NCBI RefSeq assembly: GCF_021654285.1
Contig: NZ_JAKFZS010000019.1
Span: forward strand, 58,923 to 122,922
Direction: 5' to 3'
Source: Pseudoalteromonas luteoviolacea
GTDB taxonomy: Bacteria > Pseudomonadota > Gammaproteobacteria > Enterobacterales > Alteromonadaceae
DNA length: 64,000 nt
The translations under genes and the position numbers were made by a program. Under the pieces are notes generated by a model. The model was not told where the DNA came from and searched no databases. It worked only from the letters and a program-made list of their open reading frames with translations. Below, in pieces: positions 1 to 9,872 of this stretch. The stretch's first letter is position 1; every line of letters begins with the position of its first letter.

Positions 1-104
1 AAATAATGCGTTGCCCGTGTAGGTAATTGTCTGTAATAGCTCTTTACAGAGTTTTTACTACACTAAACAAGGAATTAGTGACGCAAACTAGAAGGAAAAC
101 GACA

Positions 105-1544
105 ATGCGAGTTGTGAGTATATTGTGTGGGCTGTTGGTATTGGCCAGTTGCAGTAGTCCAAAGCCAATAAAAAAAGCCGAAGTGATCGCGGCTTATTCA
201 ATGCTGGCCCCCAGTAAATCAGGTGAGACTATGATTTATATGCGTGCCATCATTCCGGGTGTTCATAGTAAAGATCAAGTGTGTCCTTTACTTGAAAGCG
301 AAAGTGGAGAGCGCAGTCAGATGAAAATCCGTGCTTTCCACCCCGGTAAAAACTTTCCAATTACCGTGTGTGAATCTGCCGTGCAGGCCGGTATTACATA
401 TCAGGTTGGCGGCACCGAGCTGCAGTTTGATGCAATGACACTCAACCCTAAGCGTATTCAAGTCTATGGTGATTCTGGCTGTAAATCACATGTATGTGAT
501 GGCAATGGGCCTGCGGAGCCGTTCAAAACGTTGATCTCTCAAGGGTCTAAGCGCGATGTTGACCTGATCCTACATATGGGGGACTACAATTACAGAGGTA
601 CCAGTGGCAGTATTAGTAAAGGTGTCTATGCCTATGATGCAGGCGATGGTGGCTATGGCGGAAAAACCTGTGGGTTAGAGGAAACCTACTATAGTCAAAA
701 TGCACAAGGCAGTCCAAAACCGGATACGTGGCGCGCTTGGCGAGCGGACTTTTTCAGCGCTGCGGATTCTATTCTAACGAAGGCGCCTTGGGTCTTTGCG
801 AGGGGAAATCATGAATTGTGTAGCCGCGCCGGACTTGGCTGGTTTTACTTTTTTGGTCCAGGGTCAAGTTTGGAGCAAGGCATAGCCCAGCGCACGTGCC
901 CAGCACAAGGCAATTTTTCTCAACCTCTGAATTCAGCGGCCTCTGCCATCGCGATGATAGAACCATATATGTTGAAGCTTGAAAAGCTCAATATTTGGGT
1001 GCAGGATTCGGCCAATGCATGTGATGATCGGTTTTCAAATGCACTAACAGCGAAGTATCAGAGCCAATATGAGTCTTTACAGAAATTTGCGAGCAAATAC
1101 CCTGATAAGCCAATTTGGACGGTGACGCATCGGCCGTTGTGGGGGGTGAATAATGTGGCTACTGACAATACATTAAATATCATGTTGCAGCGGGCATTAG
1201 CGGATACACCGCTTGGACATCTGCCTGAGCAAGTAGCTTTGGCATTATCAGGCCATATGCATATTTATCAGTCATTGAGTTTTGATAAGCAATATAAGCG
1301 TCCGCCCCAAATAGTGGTTGGCAATAGTGGTGTGAGTCTCAGTGAAGAGTTACCTTACACTAGCTTTGATGCCGTTGTGGATGGGCTTCAAGCCAATGGT
1401 AATGAGCAAGCAAAATTTGGCTTTTTGGAGCTCGAACTAGACCGTTATTCTGGATGGTATGGACGATTTTTTGATGAGCAAGGCGAAGCGTTTTTACGTT
1501 GCGACTCGCAGTTTGCCGTTCGAAACGAACAGGTATGTCAGTAA
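105..1544 (+). CDS. Calcineurin-like metallophosphoesterase lipoprotein
   Basis: Predicted secreted phosphatase or phosphodiesterase anchored as a lipoprotein. The calcineurin-like two-metal motifs are visible in order: GDSGC near residue 122, GDYNYRG near 159, GNHE in the middle, THRP, then SGHMH near the C-terminus. The open frame runs back to a TTG at 27, but the ATG at 105 is preferred: it has GAAGGA 8 bases upstream and begins a lipoprotein signal ending LASC (Cys16). About 479 residues; the substrate cannot be told from sequence. It is monocistronic and ends at a hairpin shared with the convergent next gene. Confidence 0.85.
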   Translation: MRVVSILCGLLVLASCSSPKPIKKAEVIAAYSMLAPSKSGETMIYMRAIIPGVHSKDQVCPLLESESGERSQMKIRAFHPGKNFPITVCESAVQAGITYQVGGTELQFDAMTLNPKRIQVYGDSGCKSHVCDGNGPAEPFKTLISQGSKRDVDLILHMGDYNYRGTSGSISKGVYAYDAGDGGYGGKTCGLEETYYSQNAQGSPKPDTWRAWRADFFSAADSILTKAPWVFARGNHELCSRAGLGWFYFFGPGSSLEQGIAQRTCPAQGNFSQPLNSAASAIAMIEPYMLKLEKLNIWVQDSANACDDRFSNALTAKYQSQYESLQKFASKYPDKPIWTVTHRPLWGVNNVATDNTLNIMLQRALADTPLGHLPEQVALALSGHMHIYQSLSFDKQYKRPPQIVVGNSGVSLSEELPYTSFDAVVDGLQANGNEQAKFGFLELELDRYSGWYGRFFDEQGEAFLRCDSQFAVRNEQVCQ

Positions 1545-1576
1545 ATCAGTTTTTATGAAGCAGTTTATCTCTATGT

Positions 1577-1610
1577 GGCGTGGTATGTAACCTTATCTAC
1601 GCCGCTTTTT
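1577..1610. terminator. Hairpin terminator between convergent genes
   Basis: GGCGTGG pairs with CTACGCC (one G-T wobble) and is followed by a short T run at 1606-1610. It lies between the phosphoesterase stop and the stop of the convergent gene. Confidence 0.6.
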
Positions 1611-1620
1611 GAGTGGCAGC

Positions 1621-2166
1621 TTAATTTTGTTTAACGTTGGCTTGGCTTTGGACATTTGGTTTGATTGCTTCATCAAATTGTACACTTAGCCAATTGTCAT
1701 CTTTATCAAAATACATGGTTTTTACTGGCCCCATGCCTCTGAAGTTGACTAAATTGATTTGTTCAGGCCAGATATCTCTCAATGTGCCATTGCGCATTTG
1801 TAGACCTTTTAATGGTACTTCTTTCTCGTAAAGCGCTTCTTGATAAACCCTAAAGTACTTGCGGTCTATTTCATAAGTGGGTTTTGATAAGGCTAGTGCT
1901 TGACCGTTTAAGCGCCTTAGTGATGTTTGTGTATAGACGTAGTCAGAAAATTGCTGCTGCACTTTGGTATCTTGATAGATATTTTTTGAATCATTGAATA
2001 GATGAACTACAGCATGCTCAAGGTCGTGCATATGAAATCTATACTCTAGTTTTATATGTCCATTGTGTGGCAACACTTTTGCCGTTGCCAGTGATGCCTT
2101 TAATTTGTGTGCTTGTACTGGTGAAAACCAAATTAAGCTGAGCCCGGCGATAAGCCAAGTTCTCAT
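1621..2166 (-). CDS. DUF6702-like exported protein
   Basis: Exported protein of 181 residues with a signal peptide (cleavage probably after VQA, about residue 19). The following stretch (HKLKASLATAKV, then an EYRFHMHDLEHAV segment) resembles the DUF6702 family of small periplasmic proteins of unknown function. That assignment is from memory of the pattern, not a search. No catalytic motif is visible. Single gene, convergent with the phosphoesterase. Confidence 0.7.
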   Translation of the reverse strand: MRTWLIAGLSLIWFSPVQAHKLKASLATAKVLPHNGHIKLEYRFHMHDLEHAVVHLFNDSKNIYQDTKVQQQFSDYVYTQTSLRRLNGQALALSKPTYEIDRKYFRVYQEALYEKEVPLKGLQMRNGTLRDIWPEQINLVNFRGMGPVKTMYFDKDDNWLSVQFDEAIKPNVQSQANVKQN

Positions 2167-2670
2167 ATATCTAACTCCTTCAATGATAAATGATAGTGTT
2201 TACTCACTTACATACAGTCTACAAGATTCTTGATACTTTTAAGAGGATTATTGTGTTTTTTTCTAATATCTTGCAAGCTAAATGTCGGTTTTTTGACCTT
2301 TTAAGGTGTATTGATATAACATATCTATCTCTAAGTCGAGTTCTTTTACCTCATGTATATCAAGATATTAATCTTAAATGTAATAAATTGTACGAATAGA
2401 TAGGTGGTTCAGAAATTGTTCAGCTCGATCATTTAGGCTAGTTGTAGGGCCAAAAATGATGAAAAAATGACAATTTTAATTGTATGCCAAGTATGCATTT
2501 TCCATATTTATTGTCTCTATTTTGAAAAAAAATTTAAAAACCCCAAGTTTACTGTTGATATTTGGCATTGTTTATCATTAAAATCGCGCTCTTCCTTATT
2601 TTGGGTAAAACTGGCGTTAGTTTTGCTCATTGATTAATACCCGTTTATAGAAAGAAATGTGGTGAGCAGT
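2167..2670. other. AT-rich intergenic region
   Basis: About 500 bases of AT-rich DNA between two divergent genes. It must hold the promoters of both. A 69-codon open frame at 2190-2399 has no ribosome site and looks random. No repeat, RNA gene or operator could be recognised. Confidence 0.6.
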
Positions 2671-2907
2671 ATGGACTTTTACATACTAAAAAAACAAGAG
2701 AAGCTCGTAGCGATACCTGCTGATGAACAAAATTGTAAAGCGTACATAGAAGATGGTTATTGTTACGTTGATAAAGTGGCTGCCTGTAATGAACGTGCTG
2801 CAATTAAGCGTTTAGAGGCTAAGCAAAGCAAGCTATATAGAGCACCCATGTTACTGCTTTTGGTGTTACCGCTATTAATTTTCGCATGGTGGCGGTTGAG
2901 CTATTAA
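2671..2907 (+). CDS. Small membrane protein of unknown function
   Basis: About 78 residues: a soluble N-terminal part with three Cys (residues about 22-38) and one C-terminal membrane helix (PMLLLLVLPLLIFAWW). The frame opens at a GTG at 2659, but the ATG at 2671 follows a GGTGAG and is the more likely start. It lies 55 bases ahead of sbcD on the same strand and could share its transcript, although a hairpin separates them. The family was not recognised. Confidence 0.6.
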   Translation: MDFYILKKQEKLVAIPADEQNCKAYIEDGYCYVDKVAACNERAAIKRLEAKQSKLYRAPMLLLLVLPLLIFAWWRLSY

Positions 2908-2933
2908 TAAATAGTCCCAAGCAATGTTATATT

Positions 2934-2960
2934 AGCGTTCCTAATTAGGAAAGGAACGCT
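2934..2960 (+). promoter_or_regulatory. Perfect 8-bp hairpin covering the sbcD ribosome site
   Basis: AGCGTTCC (2934-2941) pairs perfectly with GGAACGCT (2953-2960) around an 11-base loop. The 3' arm overlaps the AGGAA ribosome-binding site of sbcD, whose ATG is at 2963. It could be a translational control element, or the terminator of the small gene upstream, though no T run follows. Confidence 0.5.
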
Positions 2961-2962
2961 GT

Positions 2963-4183
2963 ATGAAAGTTGTACACACATCAGACTGGCATCTCGGTCA
3001 GCAATTTTATGAACACAATCGCTATGATGAACATCAGGCTTTTTTAAACTGGCTCATTGAAGAGTTAGTTGAAGTTGATGCTGACTTGTTGGTTGTCAGT
3101 GGCGATATTTATCATACAGCAACTCCTCCAGCGACAGCTGAACAACAGTTATATGCGTTCATCAAGCTTGTTAAAGCGGCCTCCCCTCATTTGCATATCG
3201 TCATCATTGCGGGCAATCATGATTCTGCCAATCGCATTGAAACAGCGAAGCCATTGCTACAGCAGTTTGATACACATGTAGTTGGTAAATATGACAAACA
3301 TGCGCCAGAAGAAGTGGTTAAACTGATCAACACGCGTTGCGGTGCTGTTCAAGTTATCGCGATGCCTTTTTTGCGCAGTGCCGATATGACTCAAGTTGAC
3401 GTCGACGATTCCGGTTACGCACAAGCTGTGCAGCAGGCTTACCAGTCTGCGTATGAGCAGATAAGCGACCAGTCACTTCCAGTGATCACTTTGGGTCACC
3501 TACATGCCAAAGGGGGGGATATTTCAACGGACTCTGAGCGCAATATTACCATTGGTGGTTTTGATTCCATTCATGCTGATGTGTTTGGAGATACGCCTGA
3601 CTATGTGGCCCTTGGTCACCTGCACAAAGCGCAAAAAGTCGCAAACAATGAGGCGATACGCTACAGCGGTACACCTTTTCCGATGTCGTTTTCTGAGCGT
3701 AACTATAAGCATCAGATATTGCTGGTTGAATTTTCTGGTAAGCAAATCACTGAGATAACTCCAAGATATGTGCCAAGGCACAAAGAAGTCATTTTATTAC
3801 CAGAAAAAGGCGGCGCGACTTTGGAAGCGCTATGCCAAGCTATTAAAGACTTGGAGTTACCAGCAGAGGGAGCCGCACCTAAACCTTATTTAAGGCTGCG
3901 TTTGAACGCCAACGAAACTGACAGTCAATTCCGTCATAAAATAGAGCAAGCATTGGCTGATAAATGCGTCCACTTTTGCGGTATAGAGCGTGTCTCGCAG
4001 GCGACAGGTAATGAGAATACGCCACTGTTTGAGGACTTAAGCAAAGTGAATAACCTCGCACCGCTTACTTTATTAGAGTTGGCATATAAAGAACAAATAG
4101 ATAAGGAATCTGCATTGCCACAAGAGTTACAAGCATGTTTAGAGACGGTATTAGTTGCATTAAATGAGCAAGGAGAACTATGA
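2963..4183 (+). CDS. sbcD: Exonuclease subunit SbcD (Mre11 homologue)
   Basis: Nuclease subunit of the SbcCD (Mre11-Rad50 type) complex, which cleaves hairpins and processes DNA ends in the cytoplasm. Metallophosphoesterase motifs are present: HTSDWHLG at residues 5-12, SGDIYH near 47, GNHDS near 88, LGHLH near 173 and a second LGHLHK near 217. Length 406 residues is normal. Its stop overlaps the sbcC start (ATGA), so the two are translationally coupled, as expected for a fixed complex. Confidence 0.97.
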   Translation: MKVVHTSDWHLGQQFYEHNRYDEHQAFLNWLIEELVEVDADLLVVSGDIYHTATPPATAEQQLYAFIKLVKAASPHLHIVIIAGNHDSANRIETAKPLLQQFDTHVVGKYDKHAPEEVVKLINTRCGAVQVIAMPFLRSADMTQVDVDDSGYAQAVQQAYQSAYEQISDQSLPVITLGHLHAKGGDISTDSERNITIGGFDSIHADVFGDTPDYVALGHLHKAQKVANNEAIRYSGTPFPMSFSERNYKHQILLVEFSGKQITEITPRYVPRHKEVILLPEKGGATLEALCQAIKDLELPAEGAAPKPYLRLRLNANETDSQFRHKIEQALADKCVHFCGIERVSQATGNENTPLFEDLSKVNNLAPLTLLELAYKEQIDKESALPQELQACLETVLVALNEQGEL

Positions 4184-7100
4184 GGATCCTTACTATTGAG
4201 GTTAAAAACTTAGCCTCTTTGCCAGAAGCGCGTATCGACTTTAACGCCCCTCCTTTGAAAAATACTGGTTTGTTTGCCATCACAGGTGAAACCGGAGCTG
4301 GTAAAAGTACCCTGTTAGATGCCATCTGTCTGGCGTTTTACGGTAAAACGGCGAGATTAAAATCAGACTCAAAAAACAAAGTCGCTTTTAATGGCGATGA
4401 AATCAAGCTGAGTGACCCGAGGCATTTATTGCGAAGAGGGACAGTCTCAGGTTATGCGCAAGTTGGGTTTGTCGCCCAAGATGGTGAGCAATATACAGCG
4501 CGTTGGCAAGTGGCTCGAGCCCGCAATAAAGTGGATGGGCGAATTAAAGAAGCTGAATTGGTATTACTGGATGCCTCTGCTGAGCAGGTATTGGCGCAAA
4601 AATCCAACGCAAAGCAAAAGCTATTACAATTAATTGGGTTGAACTTTGAGCAGTTTACCCGAGCGGTGTTATTAGCTCAGCACGACTTTGCTGCTTTTTT
4701 AAAGGCAAATGCGGATGAGCGCGCTCAGTTGCTGGAGTGTCTGACCGCGACAGAGCAGTTTAGCCGAGTTGGCAAAACCATTTTTGAGTTTCACAAGCAA
4801 AAGTCTGAAGCGCTTGCTTCGTTTAAGCAAAAGCTTGGTGATATTGAGCTACTCAGTGAAGAGGAGCTTGCCCAAAAGCAGCAATATTTAGCAGACCTGC
4901 AGCAACAGCAGAGTCAGTTACAATCACAAGTAAAAAACCTAGAACAGCATCTAGGTTGGTACACGGCAAAAGCCAAGCTAGAGCAGCAATTGATTACTTT
5001 GTCGAGTAGTGTCGAAGAACAAGACGCGGCACTGGCTAGCCGCAGTGATGAGTTCAAACGTGCACAGCTGGCACAACTGACTCAGCATATCGCTGATAAC
5101 CGTACTCAGGCTAAGCAATTTCAGGCTAATATAGTGCGTGCCCAATCTGATCTGAGTGTTTTGGCTGCGCAGGATTTCCACAGCGAGATCACGGTTCAAG
5201 AATCTGCCCTAAAAGCCAGCAATGAGCAATTATCTCTTGCACAGGCTGCATTGAAACAACATGAGCCTGATATTGCTAAGGTGAGAGAGCTTGATAAAGT
5301 ACGCAATGAAAATGCGACACTTTGTGAGCAATTTGAAGAACAGGTCGCTCAGCAAAAACGGTTGGAGCAACAGTATGCTCATACACTTCAAACACTGAAA
5401 TCACAACTCACAGCGTTTGATGCTGAGAAAACGCTGGTGGATAAGCAATTGTCAGAATCGCCACAGTTGGTATCACTGTGTGCATCGTGGCCTCAAACTT
5501 ACGAAGTACTGCAACAGTATTTACGTGCGCACCATGACAGAAATGAATTACAGGCTGAGCAATCCGCATTGGGCTCGCAATATCAGGCTGCGAAACAAGC
5601 CGTTATGGAAGCGCAGCCACAATGCAGTCAGGTTGAGCAACATGTTAATTCAATGCAGGCTGAAGTGAATCAATTGCAGTACAGTTTGAGTGAATTAGAC
5701 TACGAAAAATTGCAATTTCAGAAGTCACAACTCAATAAGGCACAGCAAGCATTAGAGCAGCAAAGAGTATTGAGTGATGAACTATTGCAGTTACAGGCAC
5801 ACCTTGATGGTTTGAGGCATCAACAGCACAGTGCAGAGGCTCAAAGAAAAGATGCTGAACATCAAGATGAGCTTACTCGTCAGCAATTGAATTTAACTCA
5901 AGAAAACTTACATCAGGTTAAATTGCGTGCAAGTGACAATATAAGCGCGTTGCGCGGACAGTTAGAGCATGGCAAAGAATGTATGGTGTGTGGTGCGACC
6001 GAGCACCCTTATCGTGTAGATCATATCGACAGTCATTGGCAGCAATTGATCCGAGACTTTGAAGGCCAGTATCACAGTGCAGAAAAGGCGCGTCAGCAAA
6101 CGCAAGCGCGTTATCATGAGGTGGTGTCTAACCTAGAGCAAGTAAACGGGCAGCTGCAAGCCGCGCTGCAACAAAAAGCGCAGATATTGAACAAGCAGCA
6201 AGTAAATCAAACCTTGCTTGATGAACTACCTGAGTCACTTTGCGATGCTAAGCAACACGCGCAGCAGCTTGTACAGATTGATAGCAACCTCGCCCTTTAC
6301 AGCGAACTGAGTAAATCTCAACAGCATAAATGGCAATTACTACAGCAGAATCAGCAGCAGCTTCAGCAGCTGCGAAGTGCTTTGCAACAGTATCAGCAGC
6401 AACTTCAGTCAATTGAGCAATCACAAGCCACATTAACACAAAGAAGCAATGAATTAGCGCAGACTTGTGAGAAGTTGATGCTACGAATTGCCGCAGTCTA
6501 TGACAATGAGGTGTGGTTATCTCAGCTGACTCACTCTGCTGATATCGCAGTGCAGCACTTGTGTGAGCAAGTGAACGCAGTGATGGCGCTGCAAGATAAG
6601 CGTGCGCAAATAGTCAAAGATATCGAGCAATGTTTACCTCAGCAGAGCACCACTCAAGCACTGCTTGATAAGGCTTTACAGCAATTAGGCAACTTTAACG
6701 CACAGCTTAGTCAATATCAGCAGCTACGCGATCAGGCGCAAACTCAGCGCGGTGTATTGTTGGCACTTGAAACAACGCCTGAGCAATGGAGTCAGCAACT
6801 ACACCAAGGTGTTTCTTTGGCGCAGCAACAACTCCAAACGCATAAAGATGAGCTTACTCGTTTAAATAAGGTGCGTGATGAGCAGGCTTTAACTCAAGCG
6901 CATCTTATCCAGCAGTTAAAAGAATATGAGGCAAACTTAGCTGACAACCACACTCGCTTTACAGGTTGGTTGGCGCAAACTCAACGTCAATACCCTACTC
7001 TGACAGAAGCATTAGTCGATGAGTTACTCGCTTGGCAGCCTGAGTTATGGATGCCATTAATCGAACAGGCAAAATTATTAGAACAACAGCGCGATAACGC

Positions 7101-7833
7101 AAAGTCACAGTTAGCGCATGTAAAGCAGAATTTGGCGGAGCATACAGAGAGTGGCAAACCTGAACATGCACAGCCGGAAATAGCCACAGCTTTAGACGCA
7201 CTCAATACGCAGCATAATCAGTTGCAAACTGAAATGGTAACGGTTTCAGTTGCGCTGCAAACTCATCAAAACAATATACAAAAGCTGCAGTCTCAACAAG
7301 GTGAGCTAGTACAAATGCAAGCTGACTATGAGCATTGGCACTTACTCAATCGTTTACTAGGCGATGCAACCGGCAAAACGATGCGTAATTTAGCGCAAAC
7401 ACAAACGCTAAAAATCCTACTGCATTATGCCAATCATCATTTAATGAGCTTGTCGCGGCGTTATCGCCTGACTGTAATCGGTCAATCTCTGGAAATTGCC
7501 ATTGTCGATCGTGATATGGCCGATGAGCAACGTAGCGTGAATACCCTATCTGGTGGAGAATCATTCTTGGTGTCTTTGGCGTTGGCGCTAGGGCTAGCAT
7601 CACTGTCATCAAATCAAGTGAAAATTAATTCTTTATTTATCGATGAAGGGTTTGGCACGCTTGACCCGGAGACATTGAGTGTGGCATTGGATGCACTAGA
7701 TGCCTTACAGTCACAGGGTCGCAAGGTAGGAGTTATCTCTCATGTGGCTCAAATGACAGAACGTGTTGCGACACAAATTAGGATTAAAAAGCAGTCTGGT
7801 GGATACTCTACCGTGACGACAAAGGAAAGTTAA
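4180..7833 (+). CDS. sbcC: Exonuclease ATPase subunit SbcC (Rad50 homologue)
   Basis: SMC-like ATPase partner of SbcD, 1217 residues. It has an N-terminal Walker A (GETGAGKST, about residue 36), long glutamine-rich coiled coils, a zinc-hook CMVC in the middle (about residue 601), a second coiled coil, the ABC signature LSGGES and a Walker B (SLFIDEGFGTLD) near the C-terminus. It overlaps sbcD by four bases and is followed 11 bases later by a methyltransferase gene, so three genes may form one transcript. Confidence 0.97.
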   Translation: MRILTIEVKNLASLPEARIDFNAPPLKNTGLFAITGETGAGKSTLLDAICLAFYGKTARLKSDSKNKVAFNGDEIKLSDPRHLLRRGTVSGYAQVGFVAQDGEQYTARWQVARARNKVDGRIKEAELVLLDASAEQVLAQKSNAKQKLLQLIGLNFEQFTRAVLLAQHDFAAFLKANADERAQLLECLTATEQFSRVGKTIFEFHKQKSEALASFKQKLGDIELLSEEELAQKQQYLADLQQQQSQLQSQVKNLEQHLGWYTAKAKLEQQLITLSSSVEEQDAALASRSDEFKRAQLAQLTQHIADNRTQAKQFQANIVRAQSDLSVLAAQDFHSEITVQESALKASNEQLSLAQAALKQHEPDIAKVRELDKVRNENATLCEQFEEQVAQQKRLEQQYAHTLQTLKSQLTAFDAEKTLVDKQLSESPQLVSLCASWPQTYEVLQQYLRAHHDRNELQAEQSALGSQYQAAKQAVMEAQPQCSQVEQHVNSMQAEVNQLQYSLSELDYEKLQFQKSQLNKAQQALEQQRVLSDELLQLQAHLDGLRHQQHSAEAQRKDAEHQDELTRQQLNLTQENLHQVKLRASDNISALRGQLEHGKECMVCGATEHPYRVDHIDSHWQQLIRDFEGQYHSAEKARQQTQARYHEVVSNLEQVNGQLQAALQQKAQILNKQQVNQTLLDELPESLCDAKQHAQQLVQIDSNLALYSELSKSQQHKWQLLQQNQQQLQQLRSALQQYQQQLQSIEQSQATLTQRSNELAQTCEKLMLRIAAVYDNEVWLSQLTHSADIAVQHLCEQVNAVMALQDKRAQIVKDIEQCLPQQSTTQALLDKALQQLGNFNAQLSQYQQLRDQAQTQRGVLLALETTPEQWSQQLHQGVSLAQQQLQTHKDELTRLNKVRDEQALTQAHLIQQLKEYEANLADNHTRFTGWLAQTQRQYPTLTEALVDELLAWQPELWMPLIEQAKLLEQQRDNAKSQLAHVKQNLAEHTESGKPEHAQPEIATALDALNTQHNQLQTEMVTVSVALQTHQNNIQKLQSQQGELVQMQADYEHWHLLNRLLGDATGKTMRNLAQTQTLKILLHYANHHLMSLSRRYRLTVIGQSLEIAIVDRDMADEQRSVNTLSGGESFLVSLALALGLASLSSNQVKINSLFIDEGFGTLDPETLSVALDALDALQSQGRKVGVISHVAQMTERVATQIRIKKQSGGYSTVTTKES

Positions 7834-7844
7834 AGAGGAAAGAT

Positions 7845-8516
7845 ATGCCTACATTCACAGGTGATGAAGCACTCAGTTACGATAAACGCATTGGCAAGTT
7901 GGTACCAGGCTATGAGCTGCTACATCATACGACTACTGCACAGCTGAGTGTGACGTTAGATCAAGACGCAACCATACTGGTTATTGGTGCAGGCACAGGC
8001 AAGGACATTATTGAGTTGGCAAAGCATAATGCTGGCTGGCAGTTTATTGCTCAAGATATTTCTGCGGATATGCTCACTATCGCAGATCAAAATTTTACTA
8101 ACTTGGGTTTGAGTGACAGAGTCACTATTCACCTTGGTCCAATTAAAGAAGCAACCTATCAAGCAGATGCGGCTTTATGCTTACTAGTACTTCATTTTGT
8201 AAAGGATAATGGCGATAAAGCTGAGCTATTAAAGCAAATTGGCCTGAATTTGCGCGCCGGTGGGCAATTGTTTTTAGCTGATTTGATGCAGCCTGATACC
8301 GACTTTGAACGCGCGGCGCAGCTACATTATTGCCAGAAGGAGCTCGGGCTGACAGACGTGGGGGCGCAAACGATGCGTCATCATTTTCAAGAAGCCTTTT
8401 ATCCTGTCAGTGGTGCAAGACTGCATGAACTGACAAGTCTTACTGGGTTTTGCTCCCCTACCCTTTATTTTAAGGCACTTGGTTTTAGTGCCCATGCCAT
8501 TGCAAAAGGACAGTGA
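7845..8516 (+). CDS. Class I SAM-dependent methyltransferase
   Basis: Soluble methyltransferase of 223 residues with the glycine-rich SAM-binding motif (LVIGAGTGKDIIEL, about residues 45-58), an acidic loop (AQDISADML) and a later hydrophobic strand before FVKDNGDK. The substrate is unknown. It has AGAGGAAAG before the ATG and sits 11 bases after sbcC; a role linked to DNA repair is not implied by the sequence. One exact copy of the dispersed GATC motif lies inside the gene and encodes DQNFT. Confidence 0.88.
   Translation: MPTFTGDEALSYDKRIGKLVPGYELLHHTTTAQLSVTLDQDATILVIGAGTGKDIIELAKHNAGWQFIAQDISADMLTIADQNFTNLGLSDRVTIHLGPIKEATYQADAALCLLVLHFVKDNGDKAELLKQIGLNLRAGGQLFLADLMQPDTDFERAAQLHYCQKELGLTDVGAQTMRHHFQEAFYPVSGARLHELTSLTGFCSPTLYFKALGFSAHAIAKGQ
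8084..8103 (+). repeat. Single copy of the GATC motif inside a CDS
   Basis: AGATCAAAATTTTACTAACT, reading in frame as part of ADQNFTN in the methyltransferase. The first 17 bases are identical to copies at 20764 and 37659 and match the array at 13762-14561. Confidence 0.75.
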
Positions 8517-9059
8517 TTAAGGCGTATGTGCCCTAATTAATTCGACCAGCTTGGTGATCTTGATATTGCTGAGCTGGCGATAATCAAAATACGGGCATAC
8601 GATGATCCTGTTTACCGTATCAATGGCAAATTCTTCATCTAACCAGACCATTGAGTGGGTAAAATCGTGATCTCTGATGAGCTTTTTAGCATATGTTCGC
8701 CCTGCAATAATGTGCCACTGGTAGTTGTTTTGGCCCAGATCTGGTGGAGAAAACAGCAGAGCTTCTTGTGAGCCTGCTTGAAGTAAGCTTTTATCTCTAT
8801 ACGCTTGCCATGTAAGCGTGTTTGTTTCTTCCTTAGTAAAATCATGATCTGGGTGACTTAACTCAGAGAGAAATTTACTGTATACATTAAACAGCTTTCG
8901 CCATCCATTACCGCATTCTTGATTAATATAATCGATCTCACCATGACGTAATGGTATGACTTCATTAAGGTTTTTGTATTCTATGAGGTTAGGTTTATTT
9001 TCGACGTATACAGCTAAAATGCCCGCTGGCGCGCCAAAACCATGAGTTAGTATTTTCAT
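8517..9059 (-). CDS. Conserved-looking cytoplasmic protein of unknown function
   Basis: 180 residues with no signal peptide or membrane helix. It starts MKILTHGFGAPAGILAVYVEN and contains a Trp-rich middle (GNGWRKLF, TLTWQAYRD, QWHIIAGRTYAK). It has the composition of a real protein and fills the space between neighbours exactly, abutting the methyltransferase stop. The ribosome site is weak. The family was not recognised with any confidence. Confidence 0.7.
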   Translation of the reverse strand: MKILTHGFGAPAGILAVYVENKPNLIEYKNLNEVIPLRHGEIDYINQECGNGWRKLFNVYSKFLSELSHPDHDFTKEETNTLTWQAYRDKSLLQAGSQEALLFSPPDLGQNNYQWHIIAGRTYAKKLIRDHDFTHSMVWLDEEFAIDTVNRIIVCPYFDYRQLSNIKITKLVELIRAHTP

Positions 9060-9184
9060 GAACTGCCAAGTAGTTTCAACAACTTAATATTCTGCCAGCA
9101 GATAGATCGTTTGGCACTCAGTGGCCGTATAGACCACAATATTCAATTGTATCAGTCTACTTACCAAGATAGGAGAGTTTCGCT

Positions 9185-9730
9185 TTGAAAATACATTACT
9201 TTGTAAAAGCATGTGTGTTGGAGGCTTTTTTGTCTTTAACAGCATGTACCGGTTTGCCAGAAGGGATCACACCAGTAAAAAACTTTGACCTGCAGCGTTA
9301 TCAAGGCACTTGGTATGAAATTGCACGCCTTGATCACCGTTTTGAGCGTGGCATGCAAAATGTGACTGCAACATATACTTTAAATCAAGATGGCAGTGTT
9401 GGGGTGGTTAACAGAGGTTATGTTACTGCCGAGCAAACATGGAAGCAGGCGGATGGTGTTGCCAAGTTCGTATCTGAGCAAGATATAGGTCATTTAAAAG
9501 TGTCATTTTTCGGTCCGTTTTATGGCAGTTATGTTGTTTTTAAATTAGACGAAGCAGATTATCAATATGCTTATGTGACAAGTTATGACAAAGACTATTT
9601 GTGGCTATTGTCTCGCACTCCACAAGTGTCAAATGCTGTTTTGAAGGATTTTCAAGAAACAGCAACGAAGCTTGGTTATGACGTCGGTGCGCTAATTTAC
9701 ATGGAACATCAAAGTATTAGTTCACTGTAA
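9185..9730 (+). CDS. blc: Bacterial lipocalin, Blc-like lipoprotein
   Basis: Outer-membrane lipocalin thought to bind lysophospholipid or fatty acids. It shows the lipocalin signature YQGTWYEIARLDHRFERG (about residues 39-56), then TATYTLNQDG and the late YVTSYDKDYLWLLSRTP strand. The lipobox is LTAC (Cys21). The start is a TTG with AGGAG at 9171-9175, nine bases upstream; no in-frame ATG precedes the conserved domain, so this TTG decides the start. Length 181 is normal. Divergent from the unknown gene before it. Confidence 0.92.
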   Translation: MKIHYFVKACVLEAFLSLTACTGLPEGITPVKNFDLQRYQGTWYEIARLDHRFERGMQNVTATYTLNQDGSVGVVNRGYVTAEQTWKQADGVAKFVSEQDIGHLKVSFFGPFYGSYVVFKLDEADYQYAYVTSYDKDYLWLLSRTPQVSNAVLKDFQETATKLGYDVGALIYMEHQSISSL

Positions 9731-9872
9731 GCCCCCTTTACAGACATACTAATAAAGTCTTTCTTTTGACCAAAAAGATTAATATTTCATAAACTTATTT
9801 GTCATTACTTCCGTTCAGGCTAGTTGCGCTTATAAACCCAATGTAGCAACAAATAAATCGGAGTAATAAAAA

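Noticed and set aside
2190..2399. 69-codon open frame in an AT-rich gap
   Set aside because: No ribosome site, low-complexity hydrophobic composition and no sign of a family.
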